A stretch of 64,000 nucleotides of DNA from Serpentinicella alkaliphila. GTDB lineage: Bacteria; Bacillota; Clostridia; Peptostreptococcales; Natronincolaceae. Position numbers and translations under genes: made by a program. Under the pieces are notes generated by a model. The model searched no databases. It was not told where the DNA came from and worked only from the letters and a program-made list of their open reading frames with translations. Shown one piece after another: positions 36,840-45,221 of this stretch; the stretch's first letter is position 1; each line of letters opens with the position of its first letter. The stretch is from the NCBI RefSeq assembly GCF_018141405.1, contig NZ_CP058648.1, positions 3,002,502 to 3,066,501 of the forward strand, written 5' to 3'.

Positions 36840-37328
36840 TTGAATAATGAGAAATTAATCGAAGAAAAGCTTAGAATCGAAGACACACTAAAGAATGGTG
36901 CAGGATGGTTTTATTGGATTGCAGGATTATCTTTAATAAATAGTCTTCTAATGCTTTTCAGTAGTGATTGGAGTTTCGTAGCTGGGCTAAGTATTACTCA
37001 AATAATAGATTATATTGCATATGACCTATCGCTGGAATTAGGTGGTGCAGTAACTATTATCGGCCTTATAATAAATCTAATAATTATTGGATTATATGTT
37101 CTTCTAGGGGTATTTGCTAATAAAGGTCGAAACTGGAGCTTTATAGTAGGGTTTATCCTATACGGCTTAGATACTTTATTATTAGTTTTTATAATGGATT
37201 ATGTAAGTATTATTTTCCACGTAATGGCTCTGTACTCAATATTTAAAGGGTATAAAGCTAATAAACAGCTTAAAGAACTTACGGGGAATCTAGAGGAGTT
37301 AAGTAGTACACATCTGCAGGAAGCATAG
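36840..37328 (+). CDS. Hypothetical integral membrane protein
   Basis: TTG start with AAGGAGG upstream. 162 residues, about four or five membrane segments (WFYWIAGLSLINSLLMLF, then VTIIGLIINLIIIGLYVLLG, and WSFIVGFILYGLDTLLLVFI), with short charged ends. No catalytic motif. It is divergent from the IS110 remnant, and the leader of that element may have displaced its original promoter. Confidence 0.7.
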   Translation: MNNEKLIEEKLRIEDTLKNGAGWFYWIAGLSLINSLLMLFSSDWSFVAGLSITQIIDYIAYDLSLELGGAVTIIGLIINLIIIGLYVLLGVFANKGRNWSFIVGFILYGLDTLLLVFIMDYVSIIFHVMALYSIFKGYKANKQLKELTGNLEELSSTHLQEA

Positions 37329-37361
37329 GATTTCAGCCCACTAATAGTGGGCTTTATTAAT

Positions 37362-37874
37362 TCAGATAATGCTATTATTATACATAGTATTTAATTTAGT
37401 AAGTAATTCAGTTGCCTCACTTTCAGAAAAATCTCTTTTAGGAATAATATATCCAGCTGTATCACTTGTAAAAATGTATATACTATTTACATCCTGTGTA
37501 ATGGTTTTTACATTATCCCACGGAACAAATACTTCTTTTTTTATCTTAATTTCTCTTATACCCTCAGAGGAAATCTCCATGTCATATTTTCCCAGTAAGC
37601 TAAGCCCGGTTTTAAGCAACTTATTTAATTGTCTTTTAGGATAAGTGACATACCAATATATCAATACTAACTCTGTAAAAATAAATAAAAATATTAACTT
37701 GTATACATCAGTAATTAAATTTGCAATGAATATTAATCCTAATAATAAGGGTGGGGTCAAAATAGTAAATATAAAATTAAAAATATAACTTCTTCTCATA
37801 ACTGGATGGTGTTTTAAAATATATTTTAAATAGTACCATTGGTCCTCTTCATTAAGTGTATAGGAGATTTTCAT
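37362..37874 (-). CDS. YcxB-like domain membrane protein
   Basis: 170 residues from the second ATG (37874). N-terminal soluble strand (KISYTLNEEDQWYYLKYIL), two adjacent membrane segments at about 30-75, then a PH-like domain with FVPWDNVKTITQDVNSIYIF, followed by IIPKRDFSE. This matches the YcxB-like family (membrane anchor plus a small beta domain). Function unknown. Confidence 0.75.
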   Translation of the reverse strand: MKISYTLNEEDQWYYLKYILKHHPVMRRSYIFNFIFTILTPPLLLGLIFIANLITDVYKLIFLFIFTELVLIYWYVTYPKRQLNKLLKTGLSLLGKYDMEISSEGIREIKIKKEVFVPWDNVKTITQDVNSIYIFTSDTAGYIIPKRDFSESEATELLTKLNTMYNNSII

Positions 37875-37942
37875 CAATATCCCTCATTTCTCAGTTTAAT
37901 AATATTATGTCACAATAAATAGTTATAGAAACAGATAATTTA

Positions 37943-37974
37943 TAAAAAAGTGGTTCTTAAACAAGAACCACTAA
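37943..37974 (-). terminator. Terminator of tandem copy 1
   Basis: AGTGGTTCTT-loop-AAGAACCACT followed on the minus strand by a T-run; each of the three tandem genes ends in such a hairpin. Confidence 0.9.
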
Positions 37975-37989
37975 ATTAATCCTAACTTA

Positions 37990-38238
37990 CTATAGTACTT
38001 CAACAGTACCTCCTGCTTTTTGAACGGAATTAACTATATCTGCAACTTTAAAACTCCCACATAAAAATGGTAGCCTAATAATTAGACATATACCACTTGG
38101 TGATGTAAGTTCAATTAAATTTAATAAATTAATTACAGCTCCAGCTGGAATAAATATACGAAGAACCGTTCCTGGTAGCTGTGGACATGGTTTAGGGCAA
38201 TGACTTGGTGGTAATGGTGATCCTACTGGTACTCTCAT
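37990..38238 (-). CDS. Tandem small protein, copy 1 (82 residues)
   Basis: Proline- and cysteine-rich start (MRVPVGSPLPPSHCPKPCPQ), then the invariant hydrophobic block IFIPAGAVINLLNLIELTS and PSGICLIIRLP, and a C-terminus predicted as helix plus strand (ADIVNSVQKAGGTVEVL). No signal peptide. Three adjacent copies share this plan; copy 1 is the most diverged. Upstream lies the box TTTTGCACTACATACTATG (38257-38275). Family not recognised; the context (spore former, own units, next to a glycosyltransferase) suggests a spore-surface protein, by inference only. Confidence 0.82.
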   Translation of the reverse strand: MRVPVGSPLPPSHCPKPCPQLPGTVLRIFIPAGAVINLLNLIELTSPSGICLIIRLPFLCGSFKVADIVNSVQKAGGTVEVL

Positions 38239-38256
38239 TTTTTCTCCCCCTTTCTC

Positions 38257-38275
38257 TTTTGCACTACATACTATG
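38257..38275 (-). promoter_or_regulatory. Conserved promoter-like box, copy 1
   Basis: CATAGTATGTAGTGCAAAA on the minus strand, about 18 bases before the start. It is identical before all three copies, while sequence further upstream is unrelated. CATAnnnT resembles the -10 of mother-cell sporulation sigma factors (E/K). Confidence 0.6.
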
Positions 38276-38360
38276 TTGACTTAATCTAAAGGTTACATAT
38301 GAAGAAAGTAGCTTTTTTCTTAAATTTTCAATTATAAAAATTAATCTAAAACCCTATTAG

Positions 38361-38392
38361 CATTTAAAGGTGGTTCGTATGAACCACCTTTG
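38361..38392 (-). terminator. Terminator of tandem copy 2
   Basis: AAAGGTGGTTC-GTAT-GAACCACCTTT, a perfect 11-bp stem, at about 38366-38391. Confidence 0.9.
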
Positions 38393-38393
38393 A

Positions 38394-38645
38394 TTATTCT
38401 TGAACTACTTCTACACTACCCCCAGCCTGCTGCACTGAGTTTAGAATGCTTGCAAAATTGAAATTTCCGCCACCTAGTAATGGTAGTCTTATAATTAAGC
38501 ATATTCCACTAGGTGATGTTAGCTCTATAAGGTTTAACAGATTAATTACTGCTCCCGCTGGAATGAAAATTCTTAATATTGTTCCTGGCAACTGTGGGCA
38601 TGGACTTACAGGTTTTGGTGGTATATAACCTTTTTGAACTCTCAT
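38394..38645 (-). CDS. Tandem small protein, copy 2 (83 residues)
   Basis: Begins MRVQKGYIPPKPVSPCPQLP, then the shared ILRIFIPAGAVINLLNLIE block and GICLIIRLPLLGGGNFNFAS; ends ILNSVQQAGGSVEVVQE. Near-identical at DNA level to copy 3 and more diverged from copy 1, so 2 and 3 arose by recent duplication. Own box at 38663-38681 and own terminator. The ribosome site is GGGGGAG. The unusual feature is a long, uncharged, aliphatic central segment with no membrane topology signal, as in self-assembling coat proteins; that is an inference. Confidence 0.85.
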   Translation of the reverse strand: MRVQKGYIPPKPVSPCPQLPGTILRIFIPAGAVINLLNLIELTSPSGICLIIRLPLLGGGNFNFASILNSVQQAGGSVEVVQE

Positions 38646-38662
38646 TTTTCTCCCCCTTTCTC

Positions 38663-38681
38663 TTTTGCACTACATACTATG
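38663..38681 (-). promoter_or_regulatory. Conserved promoter-like box, copy 2
   Basis: The same 19-base CATAGTATGTAGTGCAAAA box, minus strand, 17-18 bases before the start. Confidence 0.6.
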
Positions 38682-38740
38682 CTGTCCCAATATAAGAGTG
38701 ACAAATAGAACACCAAAATCATTATATTAATGCCAAAAAT

Positions 38741-38769
38741 AAATAGGTGGCTTCTCGAGCCACCTATGT
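38741..38769 (-). terminator. Terminator of tandem copy 3
   Basis: ATAGGTGGCTT-CTCG-AGCCACCTAT at 38743-38767, weak T-run. Confidence 0.8.
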
Positions 38770-39024
38770 TTATTCTTGAACTACTTCTACACTACCCTCA
38801 GCCTGCTACACTGAGTTTAGAATGCTTGCAAAATTGAAATTTCCGCCACCTAGTAATGGTAGTCTTATAATTAAGCATATTCCACTAGGTGATGTTAGCA
38901 CTATAAGGTTTAAAAGATTAATTACTGCTCCCGCTGGAATGAAAATTCTTAATACAATTCCTGGCAACTGTGGACATGGACTTACAGGTGGTTTTGGTGG
39001 TATATGACCTCTTTGTACGTTCAT
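38770..39024 (-). pseudogene. Tandem small protein, copy 3, premature stop
   Basis: 85 codons align with copy 2 (starts MNVQRGHIPPKPPVSPCPQL), but TAG at 38806-38808 replaces a CAG after ILNSV, giving 72 residues. The codons beyond the stop still encode QAEGSVEVVQE, almost identical to copy 2, so the stop is recent. The short form could still be functional, because the hydrophobic core is complete; it lacks only the C-terminal strand. Box at 39042-39060. Confidence 0.8.
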
Positions 39025-39041
39025 TTATCTCCCCTTTATCT

Positions 39042-39060
39042 TTTTGCACTACATACTATG
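39042..39060 (-). promoter_or_regulatory. Conserved promoter-like box, copy 3
   Basis: CATAGTATGTAGTGCAAAA on the minus strand; see copies 1 and 2. Confidence 0.6.
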
Positions 39061-39109
39061 CTTAATTATTTATTATGTGCTTCTTACAGGATACGCAAAA
39101 CTTTACTAA

Positions 39110-40909
39110 TCACTTAATTATGGATATATACTCTTTTAATATATCATCAGCAATATTTTTTATATCAAACTTTTCTGCAACCCATTTACGACTGGATTCT
39201 CCTATAAATAATAAGTTTTCCTTTGATGATATAATTAATTTCAGGCATTTAAGTAATCTATTTGTATTGTAATCATCACAGGAATTATGATCACCAAAAT
39301 AATTTAACCAGGCTTCGTTAAAAACCTTAGGCTCTACTAATCCAAAATAACCATGGTTCCCCATGGCTACTACAGGTTTACCACAGAACATAGCTTCTAA
39401 TGCAACTCTACCCGCTCCGACTACACAATCACTACCAGTATAACAATTTCTTAAATCTAATCTCTCACCTAACAGGTGTATAAATTTTCTATTAGAACTA
39501 AAACAAATTTGCTTAGACAGATTTTCTACAGTATTCATATTTTGACCTGTACCGACAACAACCAAATGTACGTCTCGTTTAGTGATTTTTCTTAGCTCGT
39601 TACATACATGCATGAGTTTTTTACATGCAATCAATTTTCCCCATGCTAAGCGACTTACATATAAAATAACAAAAGCATCTAAGGGTATATTTAATTCATT
39701 CCTTAATGTACTATTACTTTCAGGATAGAATTCCATTGTATCAATGCCATTAGGTATTAGAGTAGAATTGACATTGTGGTTTAATAAATATTTCTTTACA
39801 GGTTCACTAACACTAATTACCTTTGAACATTTTTTTAAATGTGGCATTAAATGCTTATAGTAAAGACCATGTATAGTAAAAATACTTGGAATTTTAATTT
39901 TACCTAATAAATTTAAAGTTGCTAAACCTGAAGTTGGATGATGCAAATGCACTATATTGATGTTCTTGCTTTCTATAATACTCCTAATTTGTTTTTCAAA
40001 AGATTCCCTCTCTTTTTTTAGTAGATATATGGGACATCCAATTTTTTTAAAATCCCCATAAAGATTACCATTTCTCCCAGCTATAACTACATTTGCACCC
40101 ATTTTGACTAAGTATTTTGATAAGGTTAATACATATGTTTCTGTACCACCCACATCCATACCATCTAATATCATCAATACTCGTATATCCTTATGTTGAT
40201 AATTTTTTAGTTTTTTTTTACTATAAAATTTTTTAGAACGTTGTTTTGGATGTGCTCTATAGTAGTATAATACCTCTTGAATATTATCAACACCCTCACC
40301 TATAAATTTAGAAATAACCTCATAATCCTCAGCCCCTACAAGCCTTCTTGTCGGGCCACCTAACTTGTCAAAAATTTCAGCACGAAATAAAATAGTACCA
40401 TGACATACACAATGATTACCTCTACTATAGCTTTCCTTTATATTATTGAGTCCATATTTAAGCCATAGATTTTTCGTTTGCTTATTAAAATTCCCATCCT
40501 CAAATGCTACATAATTAGTTCCTACAACAGCAATATTCTTATTTTTACTTAGAAAATTAACTTGCTTTTCAATACGTTTTTCGTGTGAAATATCATCAGC
40601 ATCCTGTACTGCAATAAACTCACCTTTTGCCATAAAAAAACCAAGATTTAACGCACCTGCAAATCCAATATTTCTAGGCAACTTAATATAATATAGTATA
40701 TCTTTCCTATGAAACCTACTTAAATTTTCCTTTTCCCATTTTTTAATAATATGTTCAGAAGAGTCTGTTGATCCATCATCAATCACTATAATTTCAATCT
40801 CTTTATATGTTTGATTTAAAATGCTATTTAAACATTCCTCAATATATCTTCCGTTATTATAATTTGTTATAACAATGCTAACTAAATTTTTTATTCTTGT
40901 AATAGTCAA
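39110..40909 (-). CDS. Two-domain glycosyltransferase (GT2 + GT4 fusion)
   Basis: 599 residues. TTG start 40909 behind GGCAGGTG. Residues 1-240: GT2/GT-A fold with SIVITNYNNGRYIEECLNSI, VIDDGSTDSS, VQDADD (DxD) and GAEDYEV. Residues 245-599: GT4/GT-B fold with LDGMDVGGTETYVLTLSKYL, FTIHGLY, LIPNGID and RVALEAMFCGKPVVAMG. The two modules could add two different sugars in succession. No signal peptide, so it acts in the cytosol. It is the gene upstream of the tandem array on the same strand; glycosylation of those proteins is only a proposal. Confidence 0.9.
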   Translation of the reverse strand: MTITRIKNLVSIVITNYNNGRYIEECLNSILNQTYKEIEIIVIDDGSTDSSEHIIKKWEKENLSRFHRKDILYYIKLPRNIGFAGALNLGFFMAKGEFIAVQDADDISHEKRIEKQVNFLSKNKNIAVVGTNYVAFEDGNFNKQTKNLWLKYGLNNIKESYSRGNHCVCHGTILFRAEIFDKLGGPTRRLVGAEDYEVISKFIGEGVDNIQEVLYYYRAHPKQRSKKFYSKKKLKNYQHKDIRVLMILDGMDVGGTETYVLTLSKYLVKMGANVVIAGRNGNLYGDFKKIGCPIYLLKKERESFEKQIRSIIESKNINIVHLHHPTSGLATLNLLGKIKIPSIFTIHGLYYKHLMPHLKKCSKVISVSEPVKKYLLNHNVNSTLIPNGIDTMEFYPESNSTLRNELNIPLDAFVILYVSRLAWGKLIACKKLMHVCNELRKITKRDVHLVVVGTGQNMNTVENLSKQICFSSNRKFIHLLGERLDLRNCYTGSDCVVGAGRVALEAMFCGKPVVAMGNHGYFGLVEPKVFNEAWLNYFGDHNSCDDYNTNRLLKCLKLIISSKENLLFIGESSRKWVAEKFDIKNIADDILKEYISIIK

Positions 40910-40999
40910 CTTTTACACCTGCCTACTATATTAAGTGTTGTATTTTTTTGTTTTCCTATATTGTCAGTATATTTTATGTGTATCTATTTTTTCGGTGAT

Positions 41000-41046
41000 A
41001 TAAAATAAAAAAGCAACTTTACTACTTATCGTAGAAAATTGCTTCC
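41000..41046 (-). terminator. Terminator downstream of the abfD cluster
   Basis: On the minus strand AAGCAA...CTAC-GATA-AGTAG...TTGCTT is followed by a T-rich run, about 65 bases after the last cluster gene. Confidence 0.7.
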
Positions 41047-41108
41047 AAAGGGAAGTTACTTAAAAAATTATATACTAATACTTACATGGGGGATATAAGT
41101 ATTATATG

Positions 41109-41366
41109 TCATTTAAAACCATTGAAAAATAACTGTATATCAAATTCCGTGGAAATAATATACCTATAACCGCGATCTTTGATTTCTTCTACATTTACAC
41201 ACTGCCGTTTACATCCTGATATTATCCAAATATAATCAAAACCATTATTTGAATTAGCAGAATGAAAGGTATATATATTACTATACTTAACTTTAACTGC
41301 TTCATACAAAGCATTTCTATCATACATTGGATTACAGCCACCACAATATTTAATGCCAATTTTCAA
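41109..41366 (-). CDS. Small CGGCNP-motif cysteine protein linked to abfD
   Basis: 85 residues: MKIGIKYCGGCNPMYDRNAL with a CxxC in a CGGCNPxYDR motif, later GCKRQC, and no other known domain. The CxxC pairs suggest metal, Fe-S or thiol chemistry. The motif is seen in small clostridial proteins near fermentation genes. It lies 10 bases after the NifU-like gene, in the abfD set, so an accessory role in the dehydratase cluster or its repair is possible. Confidence 0.75.
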   Translation of the reverse strand: MKIGIKYCGGCNPMYDRNALYEAVKVKYSNIYTFHSANSNNGFDYIWIISGCKRQCVNVEEIKDRGYRYIISTEFDIQLFFNGFK

Positions 41367-41376
41367 GAGAAATCTC

Positions 41377-41655
41377 CTATCTATTTTTTCTTATAATATT
41401 TAGTACTTCTTCTATCAATTCATCACTCACTGAGTTATCTAAAACTACTTCTTTAACTTCTGGGATACTATCTTTAAGTGTTGATTCAACTAAGTCTTCC
41501 ATTGTAAATACGGCAGAAGGACAATGACTACAACTTCCAAGTAATTTAACTGTAACCACGCCATCATTTACATCTACCAATTCAATATCACCATAGTGTT
41601 TCATTAATTCCGGTCTAATTTTAGTTTCCAGAACACTTTTAACCATCTCTAACAC
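41377..41655 (-). CDS. NifU-type C-terminal domain Fe-S scaffold protein
   Basis: 92 residues. The NifU-C motif is VKLLGSCSHCPSAVFTMEDL (CxxC), with the following helix. Such single-domain proteins assemble and transfer 4Fe-4S clusters. It sits 12 bases after abfD, whose product needs a 4Fe-4S cluster, suggesting a dedicated maturation factor. Confidence 0.88.
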   Translation of the reverse strand: MLEMVKSVLETKIRPELMKHYGDIELVDVNDGVVTVKLLGSCSHCPSAVFTMEDLVESTLKDSIPEVKEVVLDNSVSDELIEEVLNIIRKNR

Positions 41656-41667
41656 GACGGAACCTCC

Positions 41668-43116
41668 TTAGTTAATGCCTGCAATTTTTTTAGCTAACTG
41701 TTTTTTATGTTTTAAATTACCTTGTCTTGCTATCATTACTCTCTGAGCCTGAGGTGAGCCTGCCCCATGTAATGATTCAGTTCTATATCCAACAGCCGCT
41801 GAACCAAGAGTAATGTTTTCTATTAATCTTAATATTCTTAGACGATGCTCAGTTGGCGTACCATCAACACCTCTAAAGTATTTATCTATATATTTACCCA
41901 ATGTAGGATCTTTAAAATCAGCCTCTGACGGCATAGTTACCATTAAACCTCCAGCAATATCTTCTGCAATTCTAGCTATTTCATATGGAAACCTAGTTAC
42001 ATTTTGTTTGCAAACATTAGCTAATAATAGGTCTATTTGATAATTACCTGCTTTTGTTTCATGACCTTCGGAAGAACAAGCAATTCCACAGCAATAGAGA
42101 GTTTCATTTAAATGTGTCATCTCAATTAATTTATCTTTTATATGAGAGGCTTTATCTGCCCCGTTATACTCAGCAGCAACAGCCGCAGCACCTATTAAAA
42201 CATCTCCTACTCCAACTTTACATCCACCATAGCTCTGTCTATGATACCCAGCGAATCTTTCAACCAAAATTCCAGATAGATCTGTTTCCCCATTTAAAAA
42301 GATTCTATCATTAGGAACAAAGACATCATCAAATACAACTAAAGCTTCGTGTCCACCAAATGTCTTATTACCTACATCTATATCTCCACCCTCTAGCTTT
42401 CTAGTATCGCAAGATTGTCTTCCGTATATCATAAATATGCCTTCCGAATTAGTTGGAACTGCAAAGGAAACAGCCCAATCCTTATCTTCCGGTCCCATAG
42501 CTATGGTTGGCATAACTAGAACTTCATGGGAATTAACAATTCCAGTTTGATGTGCCTTAGCACCCCTAACTACAATCCCATCCTCTCGTCTTTCAACAAC
42601 CCTTAAAAACAAATCTGGATCTGCCTGTTTGCTTGGGGCTAAACCTCTATTTCCTTTAGGGTCTGTCATTGCTCCATCAACTGTTAAATCATTTTCCTGA
42701 ACATATTGTAAGAAATTTTTAAAGTTTTCATGATATCTAGTATTATATACTTCATCAACCTCATATGTCGTGCTGAACACTGCATTAAAAGCATCCATAC
42801 CAACACAACGTTGGAAACAGGCTGCTGTTTTTTGTCCTAATAGCCTAAGCATCTTAATCTTTTTCACTAGGTCATCAGCACTTTGATGTACATGAGTAAA
42901 TCTATTAATTTTCTCCCCATTCAAACTAGATTTTACGGTCATTAAATCTTCGTACATAGGGTCTAGGGCTAGTTCATAGGTCATAGCAACTGAATTTAGT
43001 GAAGGTCTAATAATTGGATCATCTACAGGATTTTCAACTAATTTACCAAACATATAAACTTTAAGCTTTAGCTTTCTAATACTTTCAATATACTGCTCTT
43101 TAGTCATTAATGGCAT
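41668..43116 (-). CDS. abfD: 4-hydroxybutyryl-CoA dehydratase / vinylacetyl-CoA isomerase
   Basis: 482 residues, close to the 490 of the clostridial enzyme. The 4Fe-4S ligands are present: CFQRC (CxxxC) near residue 100 and HRQSYGGC (HxxxxxxC) near residue 295, as in Clostridium aminobutyricum AbfD. FAD-binding and substrate segments KAHQTGIVNSHEV and YGRQSCDTR also fit. It converts 4-hydroxybutyryl-CoA to crotonyl-CoA, a radical dehydration of GABA/4-hydroxybutyrate or succinate fermentation. The rest of that pathway is not in this window. Transcribed from a sigma-54-type promoter. Confidence 0.93.
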   Translation of the reverse strand: MPLMTKEQYIESIRKLKLKVYMFGKLVENPVDDPIIRPSLNSVAMTYELALDPMYEDLMTVKSSLNGEKINRFTHVHQSADDLVKKIKMLRLLGQKTAACFQRCVGMDAFNAVFSTTYEVDEVYNTRYHENFKNFLQYVQENDLTVDGAMTDPKGNRGLAPSKQADPDLFLRVVERREDGIVVRGAKAHQTGIVNSHEVLVMPTIAMGPEDKDWAVSFAVPTNSEGIFMIYGRQSCDTRKLEGGDIDVGNKTFGGHEALVVFDDVFVPNDRIFLNGETDLSGILVERFAGYHRQSYGGCKVGVGDVLIGAAAVAAEYNGADKASHIKDKLIEMTHLNETLYCCGIACSSEGHETKAGNYQIDLLLANVCKQNVTRFPYEIARIAEDIAGGLMVTMPSEADFKDPTLGKYIDKYFRGVDGTPTEHRLRILRLIENITLGSAAVGYRTESLHGAGSPQAQRVMIARQGNLKHKKQLAKKIAGIN

Positions 43117-43197
43117 TTAAATCATTCCTTTCAATATTTATATTTATTATTAAATATTTAGTTTTTATGAAAATACAACTATTTTCTTATACCTTAA

Positions 43198-43220
43198 TTA
43201 AAGCAAGTACTATGCCAACT
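43198..43220 (-). promoter_or_regulatory. Sigma-54 (-24/-12) promoter of abfD
   Basis: On the minus strand TTGGCATAGTACTTGCTT: the GG at -24 and GC at -12 are exactly 12 apart, close to TGGCACG-N4-TTGCW. About 85 bases before the abfD start. Confidence 0.8.
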
Positions 43221-43391
43221 AATTTTAAATTCTGAATAAAACTTAAACGTTGAAGATTAAATAATATTAATGCACTGAACTTTTATTACACTTTTATAAC
43301 CAAAAAGACCCGCCGCATATTTGCAACGAATCTTTTTTTATATTTAATATTTTCAACTTGTACATTGTGTTTTAACGGTTTAGTCAGGTTG

Positions 43392-43423
43392 TTGTAAAAA
43401 TGCAACTAATTGTATTTATGCAA
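43392..43423. promoter_or_regulatory. Tandem upstream activator sites
   Basis: TTGTAAAAATGCAA (43392-43405) and TTGTATTTATGCAA (43410-43423) are similar 14-bp near-palindromes, 18 bases apart. They lie about 180-210 bases upstream of the sigma-54 promoter, where an enhancer-binding protein would bind. They overlap the 3' end of the activator gene. Confidence 0.65.
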
Positions 43424-45148
43424 CGACGTGTTTTTTTGATACTTCTTTCTTTTTCTTACATATGTTGAAGCGTCAATCCCTAATGCCTTTGCTGCATCTC
43501 TAACATTCCCAAACTTTTCGAAAGCCCTTTCTATTAGCTTTTTTTCAATTTTCCCTACAATATCTTTTAATGGAACTATTTCATCATGAATATCGACATC
43601 AACATAACCACTGGATATAGAAATCTTTTCTGGCAAGTCACTGCCTTGTATTTCATCTGTTGAGGTTATTACAGCTGTTCTCTCTACAATATTTCGAAGT
43701 TCTCTCACATTCCCTGGCCAATCATAATTTATAAGCTTATGAAATGCTTCTGATGAGAATCTTTTATGTAAATTATATTTTTTATTTATTTTATCAGTAA
43801 AAAAATAAATTAACGGTACAATATCTTTCTTTCGTTGCCTTAGTGGTGGGATATGTAGGGGTATTACATTTAACCTATAATATAGGTCCTCTCTAAAGAG
43901 ATTTTCTTTAACCATTTTTTCTAAATTTCTATTAGTGGCGGCCAAAATTCTTACATTTATTTTGATAGGTTTAACTCCACCTATTCTAACTATCTCTTGT
44001 TCTTGCAATGCTCTAAGTAGTTTAACTTGTAGATCTAATGGCAATTCACCTATTTCATCTAATAAAAGAGTGCCACCCTCCGCTAATTCAAACAAACCTC
44101 TTTTACCCTCTTTATTTGCACCTGTAAATGCTCCCTTTTCATACCCGAACAACTCAGATTCAATTAATGTCTCTGGTATTGCCCCACAGTTAACCTTTAT
44201 AAGCTGCTTATCTCTTCTCTTGCTATTTTGATGTATAAATCTAGCTACCTCTTCCTTACCTACTCCAGTTTCACCTAATAATAGAACTGTAATATCTACC
44301 TGAGAAACCCGTTTAGCAATTTCAAGTAATTCTAAAATCTTTTCATCCTCTGCAATCATATGATCAGTCTTCGTAATCTGTTTCTTCATTTCTTCAATAG
44401 TTGAGTAATATTTTTCAGTTAACTCTCTATTAATTTCTAATTGACTCCTAAGCTCTACCAATTCTGTTACATCTCTTATATTAGTTACCACCATTAAAAT
44501 ATTGCCTTCTTCATCAAAAATTGGGGTACCAGTTGCAAGAACTTTTTTTCTAGTACTAAATTCCTGCTCTATCGTTGTTACTGCCTGTCTTTTTAAGACT
44601 AGTAGGGTAACAGATTGTGAAATATATCCCTTTTTTACTAACTCTTTCATATTTTTGCCTAACATTTCTTTTCTATTAATACCGGTTATTCTTTCATATG
44701 CTTTATTTACCTTTAATGTATTCGCTTGTCCATCAGTTATATATATACCATCATAGGATGATTCTATGACTGCATCTAGTTCAAAAGAAAGGATTTTCAT
44801 CTGTTTCACCCTATTTACTTCATCCTTCTTTACTATTCCTATAGGCTTTCCCTTATTGTCTATAACAGCTATGTACTCTTTCTCTATTTTGTTGATTTTC
44901 CTAATATTAGTGTTTTCATTCACTTTCTCATAATCATTGTAATTTACATTTAATAACAGAGTTTTATTCGAGCAGCCCTTTAGTATAAAGCTTATTAAAT
45001 CTTTTTTCGTAACATAATTAAAACTATTATCACTATTAATAAAAATTACATCTATATCCTCTTTAGCAAACAGTTTCATTGCATCTTCTATTGTATTGCT
45101 ATCTTTAAGGTACATAACTTTACTGCTCATTATTTCCTTAATCTGCAT
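43406..45148 (-). CDS. Sigma-54-dependent activator: CBS-PAS-AAA+-Fis
   Basis: 580 residues. Two CBS motifs at about 1-115 ([20 protein letters not shown]), PAS at about 122-240, AAA+ domain at about 255-500 with GETGVGKEE, the sigma-54 contact loop [17 protein letters not shown], and a C-terminal Fis helix-turn-helix ([20 protein letters not shown]). CBS domains could sense adenine nucleotides and PAS a small ligand or redox state. Being directly upstream of abfD with its promoter and sites in between strongly suggests it controls that operon. Confidence 0.92.
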   Translation of the reverse strand: MQIKEIMSSKVMYLKDSNTIEDAMKLFAKEDIDVIFINSDNSFNYVTKKDLISFILKGCSNKTLLLNVNYNDYEKVNENTNIRKINKIEKEYIAVIDNKGKPIGIVKKDEVNRVKQMKILSFELDAVIESSYDGIYITDGQANTLKVNKAYERITGINRKEMLGKNMKELVKKGYISQSVTLLVLKRQAVTTIEQEFSTRKKVLATGTPIFDEEGNILMVVTNIRDVTELVELRSQLEINRELTEKYYSTIEEMKKQITKTDHMIAEDEKILELLEIAKRVSQVDITVLLLGETGVGKEEVARFIHQNSKRRDKQLIKVNCGAIPETLIESELFGYEKGAFTGANKEGKRGLFELAEGGTLLLDEIGELPLDLQVKLLRALQEQEIVRIGGVKPIKINVRILAATNRNLEKMVKENLFREDLYYRLNVIPLHIPPLRQRKKDIVPLIYFFTDKINKKYNLHKRFSSEAFHKLINYDWPGNVRELRNIVERTAVITSTDEIQGSDLPEKISISSGYVDVDIHDEIVPLKDIVGKIEKKLIERAFEKFGNVRDAAKALGIDASTYVRKRKKYQKNTSLHKYN

Positions 45149-45190
45149 TTGATCACCTCGCCAGAAACGAATTTTTAATCTTTGATATTT

Positions 45191-45221
45191 TAAAAAACCA
45201 CCAGTACAACTGGTGGTCTAT
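45191..45221 (-). terminator. Terminator of the MarR gene
   Basis: ACCACCAGT-ACA-ACTGGTGGT followed on the minus strand by a T-run; it overlaps the last codons of the MarR gene. Confidence 0.9.

Noticed and set aside
37943-39060. Three regularly spaced repeats that could suggest a CRISPR-like array
   Set aside because: The repeat unit is a whole gene with promoter and terminator, about 400 bp long and coding; no cas genes or short direct repeats.
43290-43345. Possible terminator after the sigma-54 activator
   Set aside because: Only the outer AAAAAGA/TCTTTTT arms pair; the inside does not, so support is too weak.
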